Of a stretch of DNA of 11,598 nucleotides, positions 4,272 to 11,517 are shown piece after piece. Every line of letters begins with the position of its first letter. Within the stretch, counting starts at the first letter, position 1. The notes under the pieces are model-generated. The model ran no database searches and had not been told where the DNA came from. It was given only the letters and a program-made list of their open reading frames with translations. The stretch covers positions 1-11,598 of the forward strand of contig JAQVWU010000052.1 of the NCBI GenBank assembly GCA_028709565.1, written 5' to 3'. The position numbers were made by a program, and so were the translations under genes. Source of the stretch: Eubacteriales bacterium (lineage in GTDB: Bacteria; Bacillota; Clostridia; Oscillospirales; CAG-272).

Positions 4272-5957
4272 ATGCATAACCTTAAAAATAACATAGCCGC
4301 CGTTTTGAACCTGTCAATCGGAATTGATACTCATGAGCTTGCCTCTATGATTGAATACCCGCCTGACAGCAAATTAGGCGACCTGTCGCTGCCTTGTTTC
4401 AAACTAAGCCGTCGCCTTAAGGCAGCGCCTCCTTCAATTGCCGCCTCGCTTGCGGCAGGTTTTGAATGCGAGGGAATCGATCATGTGGAAACAGCCGGCG
4501 GATACCTGAACTTTTATATAGATAAAAATTATTTAGCCGGAAACGTGCTTGATAAAATAATAAAACAGGGTGAATCATACGGTTCTTCGGATATGGGTAA
4601 GGGAAAAACCGTTGTGCTTGACTATTCATCCCCCAATGTCGCAAAACCCTTTCATATCGGACATCTCGGCACTACGGTTATCGGACATTCACTGCGTATG
4701 CTGCACGAATTTGCGGGTTTTAAATGTGTTTCAATAAACCATCTCGGCGATTGGGGTACACAGTTCGGCAAGCTGATTGTCGCTTATCGCAAATGGGGAT
4801 CGGCGCAGGATATAGAAACGGGTGGGATTGACGCGCTTGTCGCCCTCTATGTGCGTTTTCATGAGGAATCTCAAAAGAACAAATCCCTTGAGGATGAGGC
4901 GCGGACCGAGTTCACCAAACTTGAACATGGTGACCAAAGCAATACGGCTTTGTGGAAATGGTTTATAGAGATCAGTATAACCGAGTATCAAAAGACATAT
5001 AAACAGCTGGGCATTGAATTTGACAGTTATAAAGGCGAGAGTTTTTACACCGATAAAATGCCTGAGCAGATAGAAATTCTGCGGGAAAAGGGTTTATTAA
5101 AAACCGACAACGGCGCGTCACTCGTAAACCTTGAACAATTTAACATGGCCCCGTGCCTTATATTGAAGAGTGACGGTTCCACATTATATCCGACACGGGA
5201 TATAGCAGCCGCGGTTTACCGCAAGCGCACCTATAATTTTGATAAAGCTATATATGTAACCTCAGCCGGTCAGAGTCTCCACTTTGCCCAGTGGTTTAAA
5301 GTAGTTGAACTGATGGGATATCAATGGGCGGATCAATTGGTTCATATCCCCTACGGAACGGTAAGTATCGACGGTTCAAAGCTTGCGACCCGGACCGGCA
5401 ATGTAATTCTGCTGCGTGATTTGTTTGCCATGGCAATAGATAAAGTGAGCGAAATCATGGAAGAAAAAAACGCGGAGTTACAGAACAGGGAAGAAGTCGC
5501 CGAAGCGGTCGGCGTGGGCGCCATAGTGTTCCATTATCTGTATAACAGCAGAATCAAAGATATAAACTTCGTTTTGGACGACGCGCTGAATTTCGACGGC
5601 AACACAGGTCCGTATGCTCAATATACCTATGCGCGCGCCTGCAGCATTCTGCAAAAAGGCGGCGAATACGGTGACGGCGCAAAAATCACAGCCGATGAAG
5701 AAACAGCGCTGCTAAAAATATTGTCGCTTTTTCCGGAACGCGTTGAGTCGGCTATAAGTGAATATGAACCGTATATCATTACGCGTTATATTATAGATGT
5801 ATGCACGGCATTTAATCGCTTTTATCATGATTGTCCCATCCTGTCGGCAAAAGACGGGGATATCCGTTCATTCCGCATCAAATTAACCGCAGCCGTCAAA
5901 CACGTACTCGGCAACGCATTCAATCTGATATGTATGAGAAAAACAGACAGAATATAG
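4272..5957 (+). CDS. argS: Arginyl-tRNA synthetase
   Basis: Class I synthetase that charges tRNA-Arg with arginine using ATP; it needs the tRNA for activation. From the ATG at 4272 it has 561 residues, close to the family norm (550-580). Domains: ArgS-specific N-terminal domain (about 1-75), catalytic Rossmann domain with SSPNVAKPFHIGHL (the HIGH motif at 128-131), and NHLGDWGTQFG, which is specific to ArgS. SKLATRTGNVI stands in for the KMSKS loop, as is usual for ArgS. A C-terminal DALR anticodon-binding domain follows (GPYAQYTYARACSIL onwards). An ATG at 4254 is also in frame but sits directly against the AAGGA, too close for initiation. The ATG at 4272 has GAGGA 11 nt upstream, not ideal but better. 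The gene follows the microprotein by 27-45 nt and precedes yebC by 32 nt. Confidence 0.97.
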   Translation: MHNLKNNIAAVLNLSIGIDTHELASMIEYPPDSKLGDLSLPCFKLSRRLKAAPPSIAASLAAGFECEGIDHVETAGGYLNFYIDKNYLAGNVLDKIIKQGESYGSSDMGKGKTVVLDYSSPNVAKPFHIGHLGTTVIGHSLRMLHEFAGFKCVSINHLGDWGTQFGKLIVAYRKWGSAQDIETGGIDALVALYVRFHEESQKNKSLEDEARTEFTKLEHGDQSNTALWKWFIEISITEYQKTYKQLGIEFDSYKGESFYTDKMPEQIEILREKGLLKTDNGASLVNLEQFNMAPCLILKSDGSTLYPTRDIAAAVYRKRTYNFDKAIYVTSAGQSLHFAQWFKVVELMGYQWADQLVHIPYGTVSIDGSKLATRTGNVILLRDLFAMAIDKVSEIMEEKNAELQNREEVAEAVGVGAIVFHYLYNSRIKDINFVLDDALNFDGNTGPYAQYTYARACSILQKGGEYGDGAKITADEETALLKILSLFPERVESAISEYEPYIITRYIIDVCTAFNRFYHDCPILSAKDGDIRSFRIKLTAAVKHVLGNAFNLICMRKTDRI

Positions 5958-5989
5958 GCAGAATATATAAAATAATCAGGGTGATATAA

Positions 5990-6721
5990 ATGGCAGGACA
6001 CAGCAAATGGAAAAATATTATGCACAAAAAAGAAAAAACCGATGCGCAGCGTGCAAAAATATTTACGAAAATCGGCAAGGAGATGACCATAGCAATCCGC
6101 GAGGGCGGGGCTGACGCGTCATCAAACAGCCGTCTGCGTGATTTGATAACGAAAGCGAAACAAAACAATGTGCCGAATGATAATATAGACAGAATTATCA
6201 AAAAGGCAGGCAACGCGGATGATATCACTTACGAAGAGATTATATATGAAGGTTACGGACCGTCCGGAGTTGCCGTTATAGTGACAACCGCAACCGATAA
6301 CCGCAACCGCACCGCGTCCGATTTACGGCATTATTTCGATAAATACGGCGGAAATCTCGGCCAAACCGGCTGCGTAAGTTATATGTTTACCGATAAAGGC
6401 ATAATCATAATTGAAAAAGATCATAGTATAGATGAGGAGCGGCTCATGGAGGACGCGCTTGACGCGGGTGCCGAAGACATCTCCTCCGAGGATGATATCT
6501 ATGAAATAATTACCGGGCCAAATGATGTATATACCGTTACGGCAGCGCTTGAACAGAAGGGCTATAAGATAATATCGGGTGAAAGAGATAAAATACCCGA
6601 GTCAAACATTATCCTCGAAAACGAGGAGGACATTAAGAAGATGAATATGCTGCTTGAACTGCTCGAAGACAACGATGACGTTCAGGAAGTTTATCATAAC
6701 TGGGAAAACCGGGAAGAATAA
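5990..6721 (+). CDS. yebC: YebC/PmpR (TACO1) family protein
   Basis: This 243-residue protein starts MAGHSKWKNIMHKKEKTDAQ, the invariant YebC N-terminus. RAKIFTKIGKEMTIAIREGG (21-40) and the LRDLITKAKQNNVPNDNIDR block follow. YEGYGPSGVAVIV and TDNRNRTASDLRHYFDKYGG form the middle domain. The family was long called a transcriptional regulator; recent work links members to translation, easing stalling at proline-rich or other difficult stretches. Length is normal (235-250) and all three domains are present. The ATG at 5990 has GGGTGA with 6-nt spacing, the same sequence context as ffh. It is the last gene of the microprotein-argS-yebC transcript and is followed by a terminator. Confidence 0.96.
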   Translation: MAGHSKWKNIMHKKEKTDAQRAKIFTKIGKEMTIAIREGGADASSNSRLRDLITKAKQNNVPNDNIDRIIKKAGNADDITYEEIIYEGYGPSGVAVIVTTATDNRNRTASDLRHYFDKYGGNLGQTGCVSYMFTDKGIIIIEKDHSIDEERLMEDALDAGAEDISSEDDIYEIITGPNDVYTVTAALEQKGYKIISGERDKIPESNIILENEEDIKKMNMLLELLEDNDDVQEVYHNWENREE

Positions 6722-6759
6722 CTAGCGATTTTTGAGGCGGTTATTGATATAAACAAACG

Positions 6760-6796
6760 GAACAGAAGTATTTACCCATGATACCTCTGTTCTTTT
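6760..6796 (+). terminator. Intrinsic terminator after yebC
   Basis: GAACAGAAGTAT (6760-6771) pairs with ATACCTCTGTTC (6781-6792) with one mismatch and a 9-nt loop. TTTTAAAT follows. It lies 38 nt after the yebC stop. A third copy of the arm, GAACAG at 6805-6810, could pair instead with CTGTTC (6787-6792), giving a competing hairpin. Confidence 0.7.
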
Positions 6797-6822
6797 AAAT
6801 ATACGAACAGCATAAAGCCGAT

Positions 6823-6856
6823 AAAAAAAAGGCGTGACCGAAACCACTCCTTTTTT
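6823..6856. terminator. Bidirectional terminator between yebC and ackA
   Basis: A hairpin at 6831-6850 (GGCGTG with CACTCC, one mismatch, topped by GTGGT/GGTCAC pairs and a TTCG loop) is flanked by A8 (6823-6830) and T6 (6851-6856). On the - strand the stem is followed by T8, a strong end for ackA. On the + strand it can back up the yebC terminator. Confidence 0.85.
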
Positions 6857-6885
6857 CTAATCAACCCTTGCGCTGCTGTCAATTG

Positions 6886-8094
6886 TTATTTTATGCCGGA
6901 TACTATTTTTTGCGTTTCGGAGGCGATTACCAGTTCCTCATTCGTGGGAATAAGATAAACACCTACCCTGGACGCGTCTGTAGAGAGCTTTACAATATTG
7001 CTTTGGTGATGAGCCGCCTCGTTGATTTCGGCATCCAATTCTATGCCGAAATACTCCATATTGGTACAGACACGGGTCCGCAGTTCAGGATTGTTTTCAC
7101 CCATCCCCGCCGTAAATACTACCGCGTCAAGTCCGTTCATCGCCGCAGCGTAAGAACCGATATATTTTTGTATCTGATATGCCAGAATATTCGCCGCCAG
7201 CAGTGACTTTTTATCCCCTTCAAGTATCGCCTTTTCGATATCCCGGCTGTCGGCATATTTACCGGAAACGCCGAGGAATCCGCATTGCTTGTTCATGAAG
7301 TCATTCATATCATCGGGATCTATATTTTCATGTTTCATAATGAATGTGACGATTGACGGGTCGATTGAACCGCAGCGGGTTCCCATCTCGACCCCGTCAA
7401 GAGGTGTGAAACCCATACTGGTATCGATAACCTTACCGTCTTTTACCGCCGAAATTGAGGAACCGTTGCCGATGTGACAGGTGACAATCTTTGTGTTTTC
7501 AACACGACCGAGTATATCACACATAATATGGGACACATAACGGTGTGATGTGCCGTGGAAACCATAACGGCGTATTTTGTATTTTTCGTAAAGAGTATAC
7601 GGAATGGGGTAAAAATATGCTTTGGAGGGCATGGTCTGATGGAACGCGGTGTCAAAAACTACAACCTGCGGTATCCCGGGCATAACCTCCATACAGCCGC
7701 GAATACCCATCAGGTGAGGTGAGGTATGCAGCGGCGCGATATCGACGCACAGTTCGAGCTTTGCGATAACCGAATCATCAACAAGACAACTCTCGGAGAA
7801 ATAATCTCCGCCGTGTACTATTCGATGACCGACAGCCTCAATTTCACTCATGTCCGTTATGCATCCCACTTCAGGATCGGTAAGAAACTCCACGACTATT
7901 CTGGTTGCTACCGAATGGTTCGGCATAGGCATGTCGCACTTTATTTTTTCTTCCATCAGGGAAGTACTATGCTCTATTCTGCCGTCGATACCGATGCGTT
8001 CGCATATACCTTTGGCATCTACATTGTTTGTTTCTGTGTTGAACAGCTGATACTTGAGTGAGGAACTTCCCGCGTTTACCACAAGTACTTTCAT
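6886..8094 (-). CDS. ackA: Acetate kinase
   Basis: Cytosolic enzyme converting acetyl phosphate and ADP to acetate and ATP, the ATP-yielding end of acetogenic fermentation; it also runs in reverse for acetate activation. This 402-residue protein, full length, has ASKHA-fold motifs: VNAGSSSLKYQLF (6-18, with Asn7), GHRIVHGG (89-96, Arg91), VFDTAFHQTMP (146-156, Asp148), YGFHGTSHRY (177-186, His180), HIGNGSSI (207-214), and DGVEMGTRCGSIDP (233-246, Arg240). VFTAGMGENNPELR (326-339) is the nucleotide-site loop. One local oddity is PLHTSPHLMGI (121-131), where most homologues have PLHNPxNxxGI. The ATG at 8094 has GGAGG with 9-nt spacing and a promoter at 8145-8173. Its frequent partner pta is not adjacent, so acetyl phosphate must be made from a gene elsewhere. 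It is transcribed divergently from tmcAL. Confidence 0.98.
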   Translation of the reverse strand: MKVLVVNAGSSSLKYQLFNTETNNVDAKGICERIGIDGRIEHSTSLMEEKIKCDMPMPNHSVATRIVVEFLTDPEVGCITDMSEIEAVGHRIVHGGDYFSESCLVDDSVIAKLELCVDIAPLHTSPHLMGIRGCMEVMPGIPQVVVFDTAFHQTMPSKAYFYPIPYTLYEKYKIRRYGFHGTSHRYVSHIMCDILGRVENTKIVTCHIGNGSSISAVKDGKVIDTSMGFTPLDGVEMGTRCGSIDPSIVTFIMKHENIDPDDMNDFMNKQCGFLGVSGKYADSRDIEKAILEGDKKSLLAANILAYQIQKYIGSYAAAMNGLDAVVFTAGMGENNPELRTRVCTNMEYFGIELDAEINEAAHHQSNIVKLSTDASRVGVYLIPTNEELVIASETQKIVSGIK

Positions 8095-8144
8095 TAAAAA
8101 TATCCTCCGGAAATATTATATTATTTATGTTACATATTACATTT

Positions 8145-8173
8145 ATTATACATCAAAACGTTAATAATTACAA
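8145..8173 (-). promoter_or_regulatory. Promoter of ackA
   Basis: On the - strand TTGTAA (8173-8168) is followed by a 17-nt spacer and TATAAT (8150-8145). The 5' leader is about 45 nt and A/T-rich. I do not see an equally clear promoter for the divergent tmcAL; TATATA at 8174-8179 is a possible -10. Confidence 0.7.
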
Positions 8174-8211
8174 TATATAAAACAAGAATTCTTAGGAAGT
8201 TACAAAATGTG

Positions 8212-9381
8212 ATGATATCTATTGTTATTATATGTGAATATAATCTATTTCATAACGGACATTTGCGGCAAATTAACATTATACGTGATGAATTCATGAA
8301 AAAGGGTAAGGATACCACCGTCATTTCACTGATGAGCGGCAACTGGGTTCAAAGAGGCGGACCCGCTTGTCTCCCAGCGCATGTAAGAGCCGAAACGGCA
8401 CTTAAGTGCGGCACTGACCTTGTGTTGGAATTACCCTTTCCATGGTCTTCAGGCAGCGCGGAATATTTCGCACGGGGCGCCATTGATATACTGAACTCAT
8501 TTAAGAGCGTCGATTATCTGTGCTTCGGCAGCGAATCGGGCGATCTTGGCGTACTTACGGGAGCGGCTGACAATATACTGTCGGATGCATATATTACGGC
8601 GTATGCCAAAGCAAAAAAGCAGCGCCGTTCAGGAACAGTCTCGGAGATTATATTACGGGATGATATATATTTTCAATTATACGGCAAAAGACTCCCGGTT
8701 TTACCGAACGATATTCTGGGTCTGGAATATCTACGCGCACTGCGGATGACCGGCAGCCGGGTGAAACCTATGGTCGTTTTACGCGAAGGAAACGAGACTG
8801 CGACCGAATCGCGGAGGATGCTGTACGGCGGCAACCTCGAAGGTTTACGGACCCTTGTCCCGTGTGAGGCATTTGAAATATACATGCAAAACCGGGCGAC
8901 ATGTTTTGACAAACTCGGTACCGCTGTGTTAGCCCGTCTGAGACTTGCCGACAGGGATGAGCTTGCTTCTTTTGAGGGCGCTGCGGGCGGTCTTGCAGGA
9001 CGGTTGTGTAACAGCGCGGCAAAGGCCTCAAACCTCAATGAATTATTTGAGATGGCTGCTACGAAACGTTACACAAATGCCCGTTTACGGCGCACCGTTA
9101 TCAATTGTATGCTCAAAGTGACAGCCGGGAATCTTAAGGAAAGACCGCGTTTTACGCGTCTGCTTGCGGCCAATAAAAAAGGCACGGATTTTTTGCGTTC
9201 AAACAGAGGCAGTGACATAATCATACTGACAAAACCATCGCATGTCAAGCGCCATCAAGACGATGCGGTTTTTATCGACCAGATTAACCGAAGACAAAGG
9301 TCCGAGGCTTTGTATTCGCTGGCAAGAAGCGAAAGCGCCGAAGACGACCTGAGACGTACACCGTTTATATCGAATGACTGA
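8212..9381 (+). CDS. tmcAL: tRNA(Met) cytidine acetate ligase TmcAL
   Basis: TmcAL (YlbM) forms acetyl-AMP from acetate and ATP and acetylates the wobble cytidine (ac4C34) of elongator tRNA-Met, sharpening Met/Ile decoding. From the ATG at 8212 the protein has 389 residues, and its start aligns exactly with the family N-terminus (EYN at residues 9-11). A GTG one codon earlier is closer to the AGGAAG site and may also serve. The nucleotidyltransferase motif is EYNLFHNGHL (9-18, HxGH at 14-17). MSGNWVQRG (41-49), ELPFPWSSGSAEYFARGA (73-90) and CFGSESGD (104-111) follow. Compared with the common EYNPFHNGH, Pro is replaced by Leu. C-terminal TKPSHVK and a basic helix match the RNA-binding part. 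The gene stands alone on its strand, divergent from ackA. Confidence 0.93.
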   Translation: MISIVIICEYNLFHNGHLRQINIIRDEFMKKGKDTTVISLMSGNWVQRGGPACLPAHVRAETALKCGTDLVLELPFPWSSGSAEYFARGAIDILNSFKSVDYLCFGSESGDLGVLTGAADNILSDAYITAYAKAKKQRRSGTVSEIILRDDIYFQLYGKRLPVLPNDILGLEYLRALRMTGSRVKPMVVLREGNETATESRRMLYGGNLEGLRTLVPCEAFEIYMQNRATCFDKLGTAVLARLRLADRDELASFEGAAGGLAGRLCNSAAKASNLNELFEMAATKRYTNARLRRTVINCMLKVTAGNLKERPRFTRLLAANKKGTDFLRSNRGSDIIILTKPSHVKRHQDDAVFIDQINRRQRSEALYSLARSESAEDDLRRTPFISND

Positions 9382-9429
9382 CATATATGCTTACATCATA
9401 AAATTTACAAATTAAACAATTCACTTTAC

Positions 9430-9458
9430 TTGACACGGCGGCTTAAATAAGGTATTAT
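9430..9458 (+). promoter_or_regulatory. Strong sigma-A promoter of the 104-residue unknown protein
   Basis: TTGACA (9430-9435) is followed by a 17-nt spacer and TATTAT (9453-9458). The predicted start near 9465 gives a leader of about 75 nt. The region just after the -10 is a run of TATAAT-like repeats. Confidence 0.85.
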
Positions 9459-9539
9459 ATAATATATAATATTATTTGCCCGAACGGTCTGATATTATTT
9501 AGATACACCTGCATTAAAAGTATGACTGGAGGATATAAT

Positions 9540-9854
9540 ATGGCGCAACAAATAATCGATAAAGACAAATATTTAACGTATCTCGGGAAACCACTGGTCA
9601 GAGAGAAGAACGCAATGTGTTACGGTGATATGACCGATAAATATATATTGTTCATGATAATTCTGTCCGCCGATATGGCAGAGGGGACCGCATATGAAGC
9701 CCCCAGCAAAATATTGGTGCAGATATTAAGCACCGATACAACCAAACCCTCTCATGAACGTGTGGTTAAACAATTTGAAAAAAACAACCTTTATGACGCA
9801 ATGGACATTGGATTAATCTGGCTCAATAAATTAAACGAAAATGATAAAACGTGA
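9540..9854 (+). CDS. Conserved-looking small protein of unknown function (104 aa)
   Basis: The start is set at ATG 9540 because GGAGG (9528-9532) lies 7 nt upstream; an in-frame ATG at 9522 lies before that site and would encode the ribosome binding site. The product is 104 residues and soluble-looking, with no signal peptide or membrane segment. It opens MAQQIIDKDKYLTYLGKPLV, then YGDMTDKYILFMIILSA (28-44), suggesting a small beta-rich N-terminal part. VQILSTDTTKP (60-70) and a helical end with LYDAMDIGLIWLNKLN (84-99) follow. The pattern YLTYxGKPLVR...YGDMxDKYI resembles uncharacterised Clostridia proteins I recall only vaguely; no named domain can be assigned. It is monocistronic, with a strong promoter at 9430-9458 and a terminator at 9884-9924, which suggests appreciable expression. 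Confidence 0.88.
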   Translation: MAQQIIDKDKYLTYLGKPLVREKNAMCYGDMTDKYILFMIILSADMAEGTAYEAPSKILVQILSTDTTKPSHERVVKQFEKNNLYDAMDIGLIWLNKLNENDKT

Positions 9855-9883
9855 TGAAACGTAATAATAATAAACCGATAATT

Positions 9884-9924
9884 TAACTCCCTCAGCATTA
9901 AGATTTCTGAGAGGAGTTATTTTC
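9884..9924 (+). terminator. Intrinsic terminator after the 104-residue protein gene
   Basis: TAACTCCCTCAG (9884-9895) pairs with CTGAGAGGAGTTA (9907-9919) with a single bulged base and an 11-nt loop, followed by TTTTC. It is 30 nt after the stop codon. The tail is short but the stem is strong. Confidence 0.85.
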
Positions 9925-9933
9925 ATATCAAAA

Positions 9934-9957
9934 CAGACCGGGTCAGACCGGACCAGA
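9934..9957. repeat. 10-bp tandem repeat upstream of the DUF3048 promoter
   Basis: CAGACCGGGT (9934-9943) and CAGACCGGAC (9944-9953) are tandem decamers, and CAGA (9954-9957) starts a third. They lie 16 nt upstream of the -35 box, where an activator site or an UP-like element would sit. The block is GC-rich in an otherwise A/T-rich intergenic region. It may be a regulator site phased to one helical turn, or chance duplication. Confidence 0.6.
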
Positions 9958-9972
9958 TTTGATGTCTGCATA

Positions 9973-10001
9973 TTGACAATAAAAGTATTGTGTATTATAA
10001 T
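9973..10001 (+). promoter_or_regulatory. Full-consensus sigma-A promoter of the DUF3048 lipoprotein gene
   Basis: TTGACA (9973-9978), a 17-nt spacer and TATAAT (9996-10001) match consensus at every position. The predicted start near 10008 leaves a leader of about 60 nt before the ATG at 10069. Confidence 0.92.
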
Positions 10002-10068
10002 CTAAATATTATTTATCGAGTTATAATTTTTCATGTCGATTTACACAGGCATGACAGGGAGTTTTTTT

Positions 10069-11391
10069 ATGAAATACGCGAGATTAATGTTGTTTCTATC
10101 ACTGATTGTCGTCATAATTGCGGTATTTATTCTTACGGGATGTAAAAAGGAAAACCTGCCGTCCGCAGCGGAACTGACCGGGACCGAAGCTGAAATAATT
10201 TCTGAAAAAAACAACAACAAAGATAATGACGAGGAAACTCAAACAGCCGAACCCGTAACCGAAGAAGTTACCGAACCGGCGATCGAAGCAGAACCGCTCA
10301 CTGAACCGCCGGAAGAGACAAGTGCCGGTGAAACACAGAAAAACGAGCCGGCTGATAAAGATACAGATAATATAGTTAAAGATATGAATAAACCTGCGGA
10401 ACCTGAGAACGGAGTAAAAGCGGAACGTCTGACATCCGGCTTTATAAATATGCTGACCGGATTGCCGGCGACAAAATCCGAGTATTATAAACGCCCGGCC
10501 GCAATCATGATTAATAACATAAAGATCAGCTGCCCGCAAATAGGCATCAGTCAGGCGGATGTAATATATGAATGCCTTGTCGAAGGCGGCACTACACGTC
10601 TTTTGATGTTTATGCTTAATTATGAGAACGCGTCGGAAATAGGTTCCGTTCGTTCATCACGTGAATATTATCTGGATTTTGCCGCAAATCATGACGCGGT
10701 ATATGTGCATGCGGGCGGGAGCAACACCGCATATGTAGAGATCAGAGACCGCAGGGTGGATAATCTTGACGGTGTAAATATGTATCTGCCCGACGCTTTT
10801 TACCGCGATGAATGGCGTAAAGTCAATATGGGTTATGAACACAGTCTGATGATTACCGGTCCGCGAATAGCCGCTTCGGTCAAATATAAAAAATACCGTA
10901 CGGATATTAAAGATACTTATAATTCCCCTTTTAATTTTGTTGATTACAACGGCAAAAAGAGTGAAATGACAGGCGGCGGGGAAGCGAGGCATGTTATCAT
11001 AACATATAATAACGCGCATTTTCCGCAATATATTTATAATTCCAAAACCGATACATATAAACGTTATCAGTTTAACGGAGTTCCGCATATTGACGGCGCG
11101 AATGATGAACAGCTCGAATTTACCAATGTGCTGATTCTGAATCTTCCCCATTCCTACACAGGTGATGCCTATGGTCATGTCAATGTAGACACTGTCGGCA
11201 GCGGCGACGGATATTACGTTTCCGGCGGAAAATATATACCTATAGTCTGGACAAAGAAAAGCAAGGATATTGCCATGATGTTGACGAATATCGACGGCAG
11301 CCCTCTTTTAATGAACTGCGGAAAGACATTCGTTAACATCGTCAACCAATCGGCATGGAACGGTCTGACTTTAAACTACAAGAGACCATAA
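10069..11391 (+). CDS. DUF3048 domain lipoprotein (YerB-like)
   Basis: The ATG at 10069 is chosen because GGGAG lies 7 nt upstream and the protein then begins with a signal peptide. An in-frame ATG at 10033 would add 12 residues and has no ribosome binding site. The product has 440 residues. A hydrophobic N-terminus (7-22) ends in the lipobox LTGC, with Cys25 the predicted lipidated residue, so it should sit on the outer face of the membrane. A Glu/Pro/Thr-rich linker (about 35-115) follows. The two-part DUF3048 region comes next: LTGLPATKSEYYKRPAAIMI (129-148), VRSSREYYLDFA (194-205), HAGGSN (214-219), then a C-terminal part with GVPHIDG (337-343), VDTVGSGDGYYVSGGKYIPI (373-392) and a TFVNIV end. 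The best known homologue is Bacillus YerB, whose biochemical role is not established. The gene is apparently monocistronic. Confidence 0.92.
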   Translation: MKYARLMLFLSLIVVIIAVFILTGCKKENLPSAAELTGTEAEIISEKNNNKDNDEETQTAEPVTEEVTEPAIEAEPLTEPPEETSAGETQKNEPADKDTDNIVKDMNKPAEPENGVKAERLTSGFINMLTGLPATKSEYYKRPAAIMINNIKISCPQIGISQADVIYECLVEGGTTRLLMFMLNYENASEIGSVRSSREYYLDFAANHDAVYVHAGGSNTAYVEIRDRRVDNLDGVNMYLPDAFYRDEWRKVNMGYEHSLMITGPRIAASVKYKKYRTDIKDTYNSPFNFVDYNGKKSEMTGGGEARHVIITYNNAHFPQYIYNSKTDTYKRYQFNGVPHIDGANDEQLEFTNVLILNLPHSYTGDAYGHVNVDTVGSGDGYYVSGGKYIPIVWTKKSKDIAMMLTNIDGSPLLMNCGKTFVNIVNQSAWNGLTLNYKRP

Positions 11392-11455
11392 TACGTTCCT
11401 GTAATTTTGAAATTTTACCTGATTGTCAGAAAAAGAAAAAACATTCGATAACCTA

Positions 11456-11483
11456 TTGTAAAATCCGTTAAATTTGATATAAT
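11456..11483 (+). promoter_or_regulatory. Promoter of the NfnA-like gene
   Basis: TTGTAA (11456-11461), a 16-nt spacer and TATAAT (11478-11483) preceded by an extended -10 TGA. It lies 34 nt upstream of the ATG at 11518, and no clear terminator follows the DUF3048 gene, so some read-through is possible. Confidence 0.75.
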
Positions 11484-11517
11484 ATAACTGATAAAAACAA
11501 ATTCGGAGGTTATTTAT

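Noticed and set aside
5920..6228. A hydrophobic 102-codon - strand frame over the argS-yebC junction
   Set aside because: It overlaps the invariant N-terminus of yebC; the hydrophobicity comes from reading A-rich lysine codons backwards.
7726..8061. A 111-codon + strand frame inside ackA
   Set aside because: It is antisense to conserved acetate kinase motifs and has no supporting initiation signals.
8673..9038. A 121-codon open frame on the - strand inside tmcAL
   Set aside because: It lies wholly inside a well-supported gene, has no recognisable motifs or ribosome binding site, and is explained by the codon bias of tmcAL.
10099..11178. Two long - strand open frames (146 and 173 codons) inside the DUF3048 lipoprotein gene
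   Set aside because: The translations are Phe/Ile/Arg-rich shadows without family motifs, opposite a clear lipoprotein with its own promoter and ribosome binding site.
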